A stretch of DNA of 64,000 bases from Thiohalocapsa sp. ML1 (GCF_001469165.1 NZ_JABX01000027.1:1-64000); one strand, 5' to 3'; shown: positions 25,521-36,552, counted from the stretch's first letter. Translations and numbers: made by a program. Notes: generated by a model not told the origin, from the letters alone.

Positions 25521-25543
25521 GCGCTGGAAGGCGCAGAAACAGG

Positions 25544-25852
25544 TTACTGCGCCTGCTCCGGCAGCCAGGCGGCGATGCGGGAGCGCTCCTGCGCCACATC
25601 GATGTCACAGTAGCGGCGGAGCACACCGAGTGCCTCGTCGAGATTGTCGCAGCCGTAGTCGTCGACCACGACATGGTTGCTCCAGTCCTCAACGAAGAAA
25701 CTGTGCTCCCCGGCGCCGACCGCGCGGCGGATGCGATAGCCGGAACCGGTCCAGGGGTCCCACTTGTAGCGGATGACGTTGTCTTGCTCGTCGAACATTT
25801 TTCTTTGCTCAGTGATGAGATCTATCGAGTCGGGTGCTTGCCCTTGATTCAT
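25544..25852 (-). CDS. Hypothetical protein, about 100 residues
   Basis: I do not recognise this family. From the ATG at 25852 it has 102 residues; an internal ATG (MFDEQDNVIRYKWDPW) may be the real start. It is rich in aromatic and acidic residues (IRYKWDPWTGSGYRI, EHSFFVEDWSNHVVVDDYG) and ends in a helical LGVLRRYCDIDVAQERSRIAAW. There is no signal peptide or membrane segment. It is convergent with serB and shares the hairpin terminator. The 200 bp upstream are AT-richer than the average, as expected for a promoter region. Confidence 0.55.
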   Translation of the reverse strand: MNQGQAPDSIDLITEQRKMFDEQDNVIRYKWDPWTGSGYRIRRAVGAGEHSFFVEDWSNHVVVDDYGCDNLDEALGVLRRYCDIDVAQERSRIAAWLPEQAQ

Positions 25853-26065
25853 AGAAGGATTTCGGGTTTTCCCGGGGCTACAAACCGCGCATGTCGCGTG
25901 CTTGCGACATTTCGATCTGTTCCGCACAGTTTAGAAGCCGATCAGGAACTTGACAAGCTCGAATGCAACAGATGTTTGAGTCACCGGAGTGACGGTTTTG
26001 TAACGAATTTCCTAAATACCTGACAAACCTAGTGCACCATCGCGTCGGCAGCGCAACGGATGTAC

Positions 26066-26090
26066 TGAAAACCCAACAGTTTGGGGGTTG
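26066..26090 (-). terminator. Possible weak terminator after metA
   Basis: On the minus strand CCCAA-ACTG-TTGGG is followed by TTTTC, a short hairpin with a T run about 60-85 bases past the metA stop. The stem is short, so this is tentative. Confidence 0.35.
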
Positions 26091-26151
26091 GCGACAGCCC
26101 GGACGGCGGAAAAGACCCGATCTGGGGGCACAGGGCGGCCCGCCCGGCGGG

Positions 26152-27222
26152 TCAGCGGCGCAGCCCGAGGGGGTCCTCCGGGTCCACGCCCGCCATGAAG
26201 GGGATGCGCCGGTCGTTGTGCGTGACGCGGTAGATCAGGCCCATCCAGTTGCCGATGACCCCCTCCGCCGTGTCGCGCCAGGTGTTGTCGAGCCCGGCGG
26301 CAATGCGTGCCTCCGGCAGCGCCGGCGGCGGGCGACCGCGGTCGCGCTCGTGCTCCAGCAGGTGCCGGTACTCCGTCAGCACGGCGGCGGCCTTTGGGCT
26401 GAAGACATGCTCGGGAAACGGCGGATAGTCCGGCCGCGCGCCGGCGGCGTAGCGGTAGACCTCGCGCTTGTACTCCTTCAAGAGCGAGACGGTGTCGTAC
26501 TCCGGGTGGCCTTGGAACATCACCAGCCTGAGCCCATCGCCGCTCACCGCGAGGTGCACGCCGGCGGCTGCGCTCTCCACGAGCACCCGGCAACCGACGG
26601 ATTCAAACTGCTCTCGGCCGATGTCGTTGAAGCGCGAATGCGGCACATCGAACAGCGTATTGACGCTGGTGACCAGCGGATGGCCGCGGTCGACAACGCG
26701 GTGCGCAAAGACGCCCCAGCGCTTGAACCCGAGCGGTCGGCGCACTTGTCGGTAACGGAACTGCATCACGGCATGGGTCGCGAGGCAGGAGCAGAGCGTC
26801 GATGTGACGCTCTCGCAGGCCCAATCCACCACGTCCATCAACGGCCGCCAGAAGGGCTCGCCGGACAGGTCCGGCCCCGCGACATTGGCACCGGTGATGA
26901 TGAGCGCATCGAGGCCCTGGTCGCGCACCTGCGCGTAGGGCTCGTACCAGCGCTCGATGTGCGCGCGGGCCTCCGGCGAGCGCGGCAGCGCGTCCAGCGT
27001 GAAGGGGTGCACGTAGAATTGCGCGATCTGATTGCTCTGGCCCACGAGCCGGAAGAACTGCCGCTCGGTCGCGGCCAGCGCCGCATCCGGCATCATGTTC
27101 AAGAGCCCGATATGCAGCTCGCGGATGTCCTGCGCGATGGCGCGGTCCGACGGCAGGATGTTCTGCCCCTCGGCGCGCAGCCGCTCGAACGTAGGCAGAT
27201 CGTTGTGGCCGACGATCGGCAT
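26152..27222 (-). CDS. metA: Homoserine O-acyltransferase, MetA family
   Basis: This enzyme activates homoserine as O-succinyl- or O-acetylhomoserine for methionine synthesis. The 356-residue protein has LHIGLLNMMPDAALAATERQ near residue 36, the catalytic Cys in TLCSCLATHAVMQFRY (about Cys146), and the His-Glu pair in MFQGHPEYD. The N-terminus begins with MPIVGHNDLPTFERLRAEG, matching the family. Acyl specificity cannot be settled by eye. An ATPase gene ends 8 bp upstream on the same strand, so both are likely transcribed together. Confidence 0.92.
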   Translation of the reverse strand: MPIVGHNDLPTFERLRAEGQNILPSDRAIAQDIRELHIGLLNMMPDAALAATERQFFRLVGQSNQIAQFYVHPFTLDALPRSPEARAHIERWYEPYAQVRDQGLDALIITGANVAGPDLSGEPFWRPLMDVVDWACESVTSTLCSCLATHAVMQFRYRQVRRPLGFKRWGVFAHRVVDRGHPLVTSVNTLFDVPHSRFNDIGREQFESVGCRVLVESAAAGVHLAVSGDGLRLVMFQGHPEYDTVSLLKEYKREVYRYAAGARPDYPPFPEHVFSPKAAAVLTEYRHLLEHERDRGRPPPALPEARIAAGLDNTWRDTAEGVIGNWMGLIYRVTHNDRRIPFMAGVDPEDPLGLRR

Positions 27223-27230
27223 GGCCGCGC

Positions 27231-28121
27231 TCAGCCCTCCGCCGCCGGCTCGTCCGCGCCCGGCGCATCGGCGGCGCTCGTCTTGCGCGCGATGGCGGTC
27301 TCGATCAGGTCCAGAAAGTCCCGCTCGTCGCGCACCGCGGCGACCTCCGGCGACTCCACGACATAGCCGTGCGGTCGCGCAATGGCCTCGTAGCGCGGCA
27401 CGCGGGAGTGAAACAGCCGCGGGAACACCCAGCGGGTGAAGTCGTCCGGGTCGATGTCCGCGACATAGTCCAGCGCGTGCTCGGCGAGGTAATCCTTCAC
27501 CGCGGACTTCAAAAACGCCGGGCGGAAGTAGAGCGGCTTCGGGTCCGCCTGCGCGCGGCGGATCAGCTTGATCTCGTCCTGCTGCGGCACGCGGATGTAC
27601 AGGATCAGCGTGTGCCGCGCCAAGAGGTCGATGACTGACGGCTCATCGAGCTCGCACAGGCTGCCGCCGACGTCGTTCACGAAATGGCTGTAGCCGTAGA
27701 TATGCCGCGCCTTGTCGATGAAGGCGGGCACGTCCAGCATGGCCTGGATCTCCGCCTGTCGGTACATGGCCTGCCTGCGGTTGAACTCCTGCAGCGACAG
27801 CCCGCCCTGATCCGGATCGCCGAGCTTGCCGACGAAGCTCAGCACCGGCCCCAGGTCATCGACGGCGATCTTGTTCTGGATCGCGATCCAGTCGCGCCGC
27901 AGCAGGTCGCGCAGAAACGGCACTTCCATGGCCTTGGACTTGATCAGATCCAGGATCGGCTCGTCCAGATAGCGCGTGCCGATGCGGTAATCGCCGGAAT
28001 AGTGGAACCAGTCGTTGCGCCTTAACAGCGCCGACAGATAGGTCTTGCCGACGCCGGACATGCCGAGCAGCGTGACGCTGCGGTGCTTCCAGGCGCGGAA
28101 GGTTTCGATGTCGAAGTGCAC
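27231..28121 (-). CDS. Putative P-loop ATPase, metA-linked
   Basis: A 296-residue protein with a Walker A motif GMSGVGKT at about 20-27, like small kinases. The rest has features I cannot tie to a named activity: RIGTRYLDEPI, NKIAVDDLGPVLSFVGKLG, a predicted IYGYSHFVNDVGGSLCELDEP region that may act as Walker B or lid, and a variable acidic Ala-rich tail. It ends 8 bp before metA, so the two form a transcription unit. Function in methionine metabolism is only suggested by position. Confidence 0.65.
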   Translation of the reverse strand: MHFDIETFRAWKHRSVTLLGMSGVGKTYLSALLRRNDWFHYSGDYRIGTRYLDEPILDLIKSKAMEVPFLRDLLRRDWIAIQNKIAVDDLGPVLSFVGKLGDPDQGGLSLQEFNRRQAMYRQAEIQAMLDVPAFIDKARHIYGYSHFVNDVGGSLCELDEPSVIDLLARHTLILYIRVPQQDEIKLIRRAQADPKPLYFRPAFLKSAVKDYLAEHALDYVADIDPDDFTRWVFPRLFHSRVPRYEAIARPHGYVVESPEVAAVRDERDFLDLIETAIARKTSAADAPGADEPAAEG

Positions 28122-28257
28122 GGGGGCGCGGAGCGTCGGTCAGGCCGCGGGTGCGGCAGCGAGCGGCGGATGATACGCCATCACGGGCGGAGCGACACCT
28201 CCCGCCGCGCGCTCCTCCTTAGCGGACCGGGGCATCCGTGCGCCTGTCCGCGGGACT

Positions 28258-29070
28258 TTAGGCCGCTCCGCGGCGTCGACGTACCGCGGCCATTGAGAAG
28301 AGACCCAGCGCAATCAACGCCAGGCCACCGGGCAGGGGTACGGCACCGGCACGGACAATGATGTCAAAGGTCCAGATGGAGCCGATCTCGTCCCCGAGAC
28401 AAGCCTCAACATTCAGCCCGGCGCAGCTATTCAGGGGACGATTCTGGTCCGTCAGGAAATACAGCGTCGCCCGCCACTCCGTTGCCAGATCGCCGGCACG
28501 GTCGAAGTCGATCTGCAGCGGTGTGCCGGTCGTGCTTGCATCAAGGTCGTCGCCGAAGGACGGTAATCCGCCGACGATGCTGAAGAACGAAGTGGTCGGA
28601 TCGAAGCTCGGGCCAAATCCGACACTGTAAAACGTCAAGTCCGTCAGGTTGCCATCGGCAGGATCGACATCGCCGAAGAGGTTTGCAAGTGCCAGCGACT
28701 TCGTGAAGCTGTCGCCGTCGATGCTGGTATCGCCGATCACGATCTCGCTGCCGTAGTCGGCCCACGCGGACAGATCCGAGGTTGCGGGAGTGCTATTCGG
28801 CGTCTTCCCAAGACCGAGAATCGGACCTTTGATCGTCGCCGTGATGGCCCGCGTCACGTCGGGCACGCCGTCCGCGGAGACGCTCTGCACGGCCTCGCCG
28901 GCACCGATGGTTACGCCGTCTACGTCGCCGAAGGCGAGCCCGCCAGCGCTGTAGCCTCGCGCGAGTGTGTCGGCGGCAGCGGTGCCGAGACTCGCCGGCC
29001 CCGGGCCGGTGGCCGGATCAACCACGAAATATGAAGCCTTAGACCCGCTGAGGACGTCCGCAAACTTCAC
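28258..29070 (-). CDS. PEP-CTERM-like protein, C-terminal part (frameshifted from upstream frame)
   Basis: This open frame encodes a secreted-type protein tail ending VPLPGGLALIALGLFSMAAV plus RRRR, a PEP-CTERM sorting signal (motif, membrane helix, Arg cluster) recognised by an exosortase. It has no signal peptide of its own. The frame reads back past the GTG at 29070 (SATEGLTARNAGASGTTLDN), where it joins in sense, but in a different frame, with the gene ending at 29112. The two are therefore probably one gene split by a frameshift near 29115-29150. Whether this is a real mutation or a sequencing error cannot be decided here. Confidence 0.6.
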   Translation of the reverse strand: MKFADVLSGSKASYFVVDPATGPGPASLGTAAADTLARGYSAGGLAFGDVDGVTIGAGEAVQSVSADGVPDVTRAITATIKGPILGLGKTPNSTPATSDLSAWADYGSEIVIGDTSIDGDSFTKSLALANLFGDVDPADGNLTDLTFYSVGFGPSFDPTTSFFSIVGGLPSFGDDLDASTTGTPLQIDFDRAGDLATEWRATLYFLTDQNRPLNSCAGLNVEACLGDEIGSIWTFDIIVRAGAVPLPGGLALIALGLFSMAAVRRRRGAA

Positions 29071-29111
29071 GTTGTCGAGCGTGGTGCCGCTCGCCCCCGC
29101 GTTGCGTGCCG

Positions 29112-30170
29112 TTAGGCCTTCGGTAGCTGAGCTGTCCCGGCACGAACTGTCCCGAAGTCGATGCCGGCCTCTTGATTCGCGTCGTTCTGAACCGAGAGCG
29201 CCGGCTCCGGCTCATCCAGCGGCGTGATGATGATGTCGAAGCTGCCGTAGTAGGCATCAGGAGCTTTGACGGCCTGAGCAATAATCGTGGAGTTGTTCCA
29301 GACCTCCTCGTAGAACTGAAAGCTCAGGGTGTCATCTTCGCGTAAGCGAATCGCTTCGTTGCGATTGGCGGTCGGATCTGCCGGGTCATTGACCGTGGCC
29401 ATGTCGGAGTTGGTGAAGAAGAAAGTCCTGTCCGCCTCCATACGGAAATCGGCGATACCCCCATTCTGCACGTACTTGGTGTTCGCGCTAGGCGTAGCCG
29501 ACTGATCGACTACGACCTTCCAATCCCTCGTGGTCGCAGACACAGCAGTGTCATCGGCGTCGCGGTAGGACGCATGCAGCGCCATCTGCTGCTGTGTCAC
29601 ATCTTGGAGGGATAGAATCTGGGTCGGTCGGAACACCCGCTCGTATGCGAGCATGGTTCCCGTGCCTTGCGTGGGACTCAGGCCTTGACTGGCTGGACCA
29701 GCCAGCGGGCCGAGGTTGGGCGTATCGGCGACCGTCTCGAACGCCACTGTGCCGAGAACAAAGTCGATGTCCGCATCGAAGGTCACCCGGAGCCAGGAGT
29801 TGTCGCCGACGCTGGGGTCGTTTGGACCCCGCGTGCCCCAACTGAACAGGAGATGATCTTGTTTTGGACCTGGTTGCGCCGCTGGGCTACAACTGGCGGA
29901 AGGGCCGCCCACACCAGGGCAATTTTGGGAGAAATTGACCCAAATGCTCGGGTTCAGGGTCACCGGCGCAACATAGGCATTGAGGTCTGCGTCGAAGTGG
30001 CCGCTTTGTATCTCGATCGTGACGACCCCGTGCGCGCTGGAGGCAAAGAGCCCGAGCATCGCGGCGGCCAGTGCCGATCGCCGTGCTGCGGCGCAGCCGC
30101 GCCGAGGATCGGCCCTGCGCATGGACGTTTGCCCGGCAAGTCCGAGCAGCGCGAGCGCGATGCCCTTCAT
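29112..30170 (-). CDS. Secreted protein, N-terminal part of a frameshifted PEP-CTERM gene
   Basis: The product starts MKGIALALLG (ATG at 30170, overlapping the upstream stop as ATGA); a second start at 30122 (MRRADPRRGC) leads more directly into a signal peptide ending SSAHG. The body is beta-rich and reads like an extracellular surface protein. Near the end, QEAGIDFGTVRAGTAQ resembles the start of a choice-of-anchor domain, then the frame stops (LPKA, stop). The missing continuation is present in another frame immediately downstream (28258-29120), giving a complete signal-peptide-to-PEP-CTERM protein of about 630 residues. Confidence 0.65.
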   Translation of the reverse strand: MKGIALALLGLAGQTSMRRADPRRGCAAARRSALAAAMLGLFASSAHGVVTIEIQSGHFDADLNAYVAPVTLNPSIWVNFSQNCPGVGGPSASCSPAAQPGPKQDHLLFSWGTRGPNDPSVGDNSWLRVTFDADIDFVLGTVAFETVADTPNLGPLAGPASQGLSPTQGTGTMLAYERVFRPTQILSLQDVTQQQMALHASYRDADDTAVSATTRDWKVVVDQSATPSANTKYVQNGGIADFRMEADRTFFFTNSDMATVNDPADPTANRNEAIRLREDDTLSFQFYEEVWNNSTIIAQAVKAPDAYYGSFDIIITPLDEPEPALSVQNDANQEAGIDFGTVRAGTAQLPKA

Positions 30171-31981
30171 ACCCCACCCCCCACACGCCCGGCCACCCAC
30201 CGCCGCCGCGCCCGCACCCCTGCCAACCCGGCTAGCCCTAGGCCGACCAGCGCCAGCGCGCCGGGGGCGGGGACGTCCTGGGTGCCGCTGGTTCTCCCGC
30301 TGAGCGTGAAGGTGAAGGGGGTGTCGTTCTGGGCGTCGTAACCGGACGCTTGATCCGTGAGGAAGCTGAGGGTGACGGTGTACTGCGCACCCGCCTGCGC
30401 GGTCGTGAAGATGTCGAAGGTCAGCGATAGCTCTTCGTTTGCGCTCAACGTGTCGCTCGGCAAGCTCAAGGTGCCCAATGTTCCGGCCGTGATATCGGCA
30501 GAGACGTTGAAGATCGTCAGATCGTCCAAGGTGCCGAAGTCGGCGCCGAAGAGGTTCTTCAGGGTCAGGGTCACGGCCAAGGTATCGCCAGGGTCCACGG
30601 TATCGAGATTGATCTGGCCAACCCCGGGCGCAAAGTAGCGGGCGCCGGCGTCGGGCGACACGCCGAGCAGCGGCCCGACGGTTTGCTGCGTGAGCTCGGC
30701 GAAGGTGCCGCTGCCGGCGGTGGGGCCGCCGACGCGCACGCGAACGCTGTCGACTTGGGCATTGCCGGTGGCGGCGGTGTTGACAGTGCCGTTTGCGTTG
30801 AAAGTGTACGGCATGCTCGCGGGCCGCGCCGGCATCGTGAAGCCAAAGCCGTCCAGCACGGGCGTCTCGCCGACGGCAAGGTTCACGTTGCCCTGGGCGC
30901 CCGAGACACTGGTGGTCGCGTTGCCGGTGGACTCGACGTAGGCGGTGCCGGCGATGCTGCTGCCGGCCCCACCCTGGTTGAACAGCCAAATGCTGCCTTC
31001 AAGGGTCGACCCTGGGGTGCCATCCGCGCGGGTGCGCCCCAGCGATGCGCGCAGGTCATCCGGGCTCGGGCGGCTGTATGTCACGTCCGTGATGGGCGCA
31101 TCGTCGCCGTCCAGCAGGATCATGCCTGCCTCCGGAGGGGCGCCGACTGCCGGTGCATTGAGCTGCACGAGGAAGTCAGACATGTACGCCTCTGGGACTC
31201 CCGACGTGTCGCCAGCGAAGAACGTCGCGTCGACGGTGCCGCCGGTCTGCAATTGCACTGGAGCGGTGCCCGCAACAAACGGCACCACCTGAGACCGCTG
31301 AGCGATCTGCGCGGGGACAGAAGACAATAGGAAGTTCGGAAAAGTCCCCGTCTGCGCCCAAAGTGAGCCTGGCGCAGGCAGCTCAGCCCCGAACTCGTGG
31401 GTCGCGCTGCCCGCTGCGGCCGCCTTCAGGGTGCCTGACCATTGTCGAGCGGGGGGATAGAACACACCGACCATACTTGGATCGTTTTGATCTAACACCC
31501 CGGGTCTCCCGTAGGCAGCAGCGATGCCTTGACCCTGCAAAGCGTCGGGATTGAATGTGTAGTTGCTGCTCCCGAGCGGTGTGAGCGGCTCCGCCGGCCC
31601 ATAGCTTGGCCCCAACGGCGTGCTGAGACCGGCGTCGTCGCGCAGCGTCATGACGCGAATACTTGTGATGTCCGGGCTGTTCCCGGTGCCGGCCCAGGTG
31701 AGTGTCGCCTTGCTGTTGGTGGCTTCGCCTTGACCGCCCCAGAAGAACAGGGTGTCGTCGTTCGGCGTCGGCGCGTCGGAGTCGCTCATGGCACAGCCGC
31801 TCCCGCCCGCGACATTGCTGCAATCGGTCGCCCAGGCGTCATAGCTCGCCGTATCGGATGTGAAGAACACCGCGTTCTCGACGCTGTCGATATTGGCCTG
31901 AAACGGCACGGCGCCGACTGGTACGGCGATTCCGGCGAGGATGGCCGCGACGGCGGCACTGAGCGGGCTTCGCAGAGGCAT
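30167..31981 (-). CDS. PEP-CTERM sorting-domain protein
   Basis: A predicted exported surface protein of 604 residues. It has an N-terminal signal peptide (MPLRSPLSAAVAAILAGIAV, cleavage near VGA-VPF), a long low-complexity Gly/Ser/Thr-rich beta body with DFGTLDDLTIFNVSADI and LSFLTDQASGYDAQ, and a C-terminal sorting signal: VPAPGALALVGLGLAGLAGV followed by RARRRW. The ATG at 31981 is chosen because the signal peptide begins there. The downstream frameshifted PEP-CTERM gene overlaps its stop (ATGA). A sigma-54-type promoter and an upstream inverted site precede it. The function of the body is unknown. Confidence 0.8.
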   Translation of the reverse strand: MPLRSPLSAAVAAILAGIAVPVGAVPFQANIDSVENAVFFTSDTASYDAWATDCSNVAGGSGCAMSDSDAPTPNDDTLFFWGGQGEATNSKATLTWAGTGNSPDITSIRVMTLRDDAGLSTPLGPSYGPAEPLTPLGSSNYTFNPDALQGQGIAAAYGRPGVLDQNDPSMVGVFYPPARQWSGTLKAAAAGSATHEFGAELPAPGSLWAQTGTFPNFLLSSVPAQIAQRSQVVPFVAGTAPVQLQTGGTVDATFFAGDTSGVPEAYMSDFLVQLNAPAVGAPPEAGMILLDGDDAPITDVTYSRPSPDDLRASLGRTRADGTPGSTLEGSIWLFNQGGAGSSIAGTAYVESTGNATTSVSGAQGNVNLAVGETPVLDGFGFTMPARPASMPYTFNANGTVNTAATGNAQVDSVRVRVGGPTAGSGTFAELTQQTVGPLLGVSPDAGARYFAPGVGQINLDTVDPGDTLAVTLTLKNLFGADFGTLDDLTIFNVSADITAGTLGTLSLPSDTLSANEELSLTFDIFTTAQAGAQYTVTLSFLTDQASGYDAQNDTPFTFTLSGRTSGTQDVPAPGALALVGLGLAGLAGVRARRRWVAGRVGGGV

Positions 31982-32080
31982 GGGGTGGGTCGCTCCGGCA
32001 GGGGTAGGACATCGGGGGACCGGCCTGGCGCGCCAGTATTTGTCACCGATGAACATTTTCAGGGGATTGCCTAGAATCAC

Positions 32081-32096
32081 AGCAAGTATTAGACCA
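32081..32096 (-). promoter_or_regulatory. Candidate sigma-54 promoter of the PEP-CTERM operon
   Basis: On the minus strand TGG-TCT-AATAC-TTGCT has the exact spacing of the -24/-12 consensus TGGCAC-N5-TTGCW, with mismatches only in the CAC part. It lies 100 bp before the start at 31981. Exosortase substrates in other proteobacteria are often under a sigma-54/PrsR system, which makes the assignment plausible. Confidence 0.5.
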
Positions 32097-32170
32097 TCCA
32101 AAAATCAAAGAACAAGAACAATCACTTGCAAGACGAAGCCCCGGTGCGCACGGTGATCGGCGATGAATAC

Positions 32171-32187
32171 TGTAAAAAATTCTGACA
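32171..32187 (-). promoter_or_regulatory. Candidate activator (PrsR-type) binding site
   Basis: TGTAAAAAATTCTGACA is an imperfect inverted repeat (TGT(A/C)A ... ACA outer arms) 75 bp upstream of the -24 element, a normal distance for an NtrC-family enhancer-binding protein. A second half (ACAGTCAT) follows. Assignment to PrsR is inference. Confidence 0.4.
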
Positions 32188-32457
32188 GTCATCGAACAGT
32201 CATTGAGCGCCCCCAGCCCAGCACCGCGGCGGAAGCTCGATCCGGGGCCCGCCGCAGCGACCTGGGATCCCCGCCAAGTGGGCCATACTAGCGGACGACA
32301 GGTGCAGCGTGCGATTGACGGACGCACGATGCCAGCTCCGGAGTTGAAAAAGATGGCTCGAACGTCTGCAGATCTCGGGGAGAGCCGGCCTAATCGACTG
32401 TAAAGCCACGCTTACAGGTCGCCACGCTCCGCACGAGCCGCGTTCGTCGGCGCCAAG

Positions 32458-32533
<76 letters not shown>

Positions 32534-32627
32534 GGGGGGAAGGCGGGCGGCGCGTGCGATGCGCGCGGATCGAGCCGGCCAAGCCGGGCCGCAGGCCCGC
32601 GCCCGGCACGGGGCAGTCCCCGGCGGC

Positions 32628-34481
<1,854 letters not shown>

Positions 34482-34579
34482 GCGGATACCTGTTCGAGGA
34501 TTGGACCGGGCGGAATGCGGAAACGCGCCGGCAACCGCGCCCGGGCGCGGTCGGGCCGGCAACTGCCCGAAGGTGTTGA

Positions 34580-34640
34580 AGTATAGGTGCTGAGTATAGT
34601 TGCTGAACTGTAGGATGCTGCGAACAAACTGGCCAGCGTA
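34580..34640 (-). promoter_or_regulatory. Candidate internal promoter before rpoD
   Basis: The AT-richer gap between dnaG and rpoD contains two minus-strand TATACT hexamers (34580-34585 and 34593-34598), with TTGTTC and TTCAGC elements upstream as possible -35 boxes at imperfect spacing. This would allow rpoD to be transcribed independently of dnaG. Confidence 0.35.
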
Positions 34641-34735
34641 TCAGATCTGCGCTTTTTCCGGTATCCCAAGGCCCCGGAGTCCGACGGCGCGTTAACCTGA
34701 GGCGCGCTCGTTGCCGGCGCGCCTCCCCGACGGGC

Positions 34736-36445
34736 TCAGCCGGCGCCGTGGCCATCACCTCCGCCGCGCGCCTGCCAGCGCCGCGCGATCTCGGCGGCAC
34801 GGCGCTGGGCGGCCACCTCGCGATTGAGCCGATCGATGGTCCCGGCGAGCTCCTCGGCGCGGCCCTCTGCCGGGATCAGGGCGATCAGTCCCGGCTCCGA
34901 CAGCCGACGGACGGTCCGTTCGTGCTCCGTGTCGCGCCAGCGCTCGGCGAGCGTCGCCGTGGTGATGCCGGGATAGGCGGCGGCGATGTCGACGATCTCG
35001 GCCAGCAGGGCGATGCCGGGGTTATCCAGCTCGCGCCAATCCGCGGGGCGCTCGACCACGAGCGCGGCGCGGCCGGGATCATCCAGCAGCAGCGCGATGG
35101 CCCGGCGCAGCGGCGTCAGCGCCGGCCCTGCCTGCTGCATGCGCGGCACCGACGGCCGGCCCTGCGCGCGCCGGGCACCCTGGCGCGGTTGGGCGGTGCC
35201 GCTGCGCCGCGCGAGCTCCGCGCCGAGCTGCTGGCGATAGCTGCCGGCGGGCATGCCCTGGAGCAGCCCCTGGACCTCGTCCACCAGCCCTGCGCGGCCC
35301 TCCGGCGTGGCTGGGTCGTGGCGCGCCTCGACGTGCTCGAACAGGAACGCGGACAGGAGCTTGGCCTCCGCGAGCCGGGCCTCGAAGGCGTCTTTGCCCT
35401 CCTTGCGCACCAGCGTGTCCGGGTCCTCGCCGTCGGGCAGGAACAGAAAACGCAAGGGCTGCTGCCCGGTGGCGAGCGGCAGCGCGGTCTTGAGTGCCTT
35501 CCAGGCGGCGTCGCGGCCGGCCCGGTCGCCGTCGAAACAGAACACGATCTCCGGCGCGCTGCGCAACAGCCGCTTGATGTGCTCCGGCGTCGCCGCGGTG
35601 CCGAGCGCCGCGACGGCATAGTCGATGCCGAACTGCGCGAGCGCGATCACGTCCAGATAACCCTCGACCAGCAGCATGCGCGGCGGGCCGCGCAACGCCT
35701 GCTGCTGCTCGTAGAGGCCGTAGAGCTCGCGACCCTTGACGAAGACCGGCGTCTCCGGTGAGTTCAGGTACTTGGGCTCGCCGTCGTCGAGCACGCGCCC
35801 GCCGAAGCCGACCACGCGCCCGCGCCGGTCGCGTATCGGGAACATGATCCGAGCGCGAAAGCGGTCGTAGCGCCGCCCGTCGCGCTCCGTGATGAGCCCC
35901 GCCGTCAACAGGCGCTCTTGCTCCGCCGGCGTCTTGCCGAGTGCGTCGAGCAGGAAGCTCCAGCCGCTCGGCGCGAGCCCCAGCCCGTAGCGCTGCACCA
36001 CCTCGGCGCTCAGGCCGCGACGCTTCAGGTAAGCCACGGCCGCTTCGCGCTCGTGGTGCTCGCGCAGCGCTTGCCGGTACAGCCCCGCCGCCTGCTCCAG
36101 CACGGCGAGGATCGGCGCCGGGTCCGGCCCTGTCGGCGCGCCGTCGTCCGCGGGCAGCGACATGCCGGCGCGCTGGGCGAGCTCGGTGACGGCCTCCGGG
36201 AAGCTCAGCCGGTCAAACTCGATCAGAAAGTCGATGGCGTTGCCGTGGGCACCGCAGCCGAAGCAGTGGTAGAACTGTTTCGCTGGACTGACCGTAAACG
36301 AGGGCGTCTTCTCGGTGTGGAACGGACAGCAGGCGGTGAATTCAGCGCCGGCCTTCTTGAGCTGCACGCGCAGCCCGACGATCTCGACGATATCGGTGCG
36401 GGCGAGCAGCCGGTCTTTGAATTCCGGCGTGATGCGACCGACCAT
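34736..36445 (-). CDS. dnaG: DNA primase
   Basis: DnaG makes RNA primers for replication. The 569-residue protein has the zinc-binding domain (Cys40-X2-His43, Cys61-X2-Cys64; HCFGCGAHGNAIDF), the TOPRIM core with LLVEGYLDVIALAQFGI, and the metal-binding FCFDGDRAGRDAAWKALK. The C-terminal helicase-binding domain is about 120-150 residues, less conserved and Arg/Ala-rich. Length is close to the E. coli enzyme (581). It sits between yqeY and rpoD in the conserved macromolecular synthesis operon. Confidence 0.96.
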   Translation of the reverse strand: MVGRITPEFKDRLLARTDIVEIVGLRVQLKKAGAEFTACCPFHTEKTPSFTVSPAKQFYHCFGCGAHGNAIDFLIEFDRLSFPEAVTELAQRAGMSLPADDGAPTGPDPAPILAVLEQAAGLYRQALREHHEREAAVAYLKRRGLSAEVVQRYGLGLAPSGWSFLLDALGKTPAEQERLLTAGLITERDGRRYDRFRARIMFPIRDRRGRVVGFGGRVLDDGEPKYLNSPETPVFVKGRELYGLYEQQQALRGPPRMLLVEGYLDVIALAQFGIDYAVAALGTAATPEHIKRLLRSAPEIVFCFDGDRAGRDAAWKALKTALPLATGQQPLRFLFLPDGEDPDTLVRKEGKDAFEARLAEAKLLSAFLFEHVEARHDPATPEGRAGLVDEVQGLLQGMPAGSYRQQLGAELARRSGTAQPRQGARRAQGRPSVPRMQQAGPALTPLRRAIALLLDDPGRAALVVERPADWRELDNPGIALLAEIVDIAAAYPGITTATLAERWRDTEHERTVRRLSEPGLIALIPAEGRAEELAGTIDRLNREVAAQRRAAEIARRWQARGGGDGHGAG

Positions 36446-36552
36446 CGACCACGACCTCGCGAGAGCCGGAACCGAGACGCGCTGGCCGCAGCCCGGGCAT
36501 GTGGTCTTGCCGCAGCCGAGTCACGGCAACCGGCGAGATAGAACCTGCAGAA

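Larger units (their letters stand above)
31982..32457. other. Regulatory intergenic region upstream of the PEP-CTERM operon
   Basis: This 476-bp, relatively AT-rich region separates tRNA-Ile from the PEP-CTERM operon. It holds the sigma-54-like promoter at 32081-32096 and the inverted site at 32171-32187 listed separately, and a doubled ACAGTCAT (32184-32202). No additional gene is supported; the open frame reaching 32101 lacks family support before 31981. Confidence 0.5.

Noticed and set aside
31982-32101. N-terminal extension of the PEP-CTERM protein by 40 residues
   Set aside because: A normal signal peptide starts at 31981 and the extension lies over the predicted promoter.
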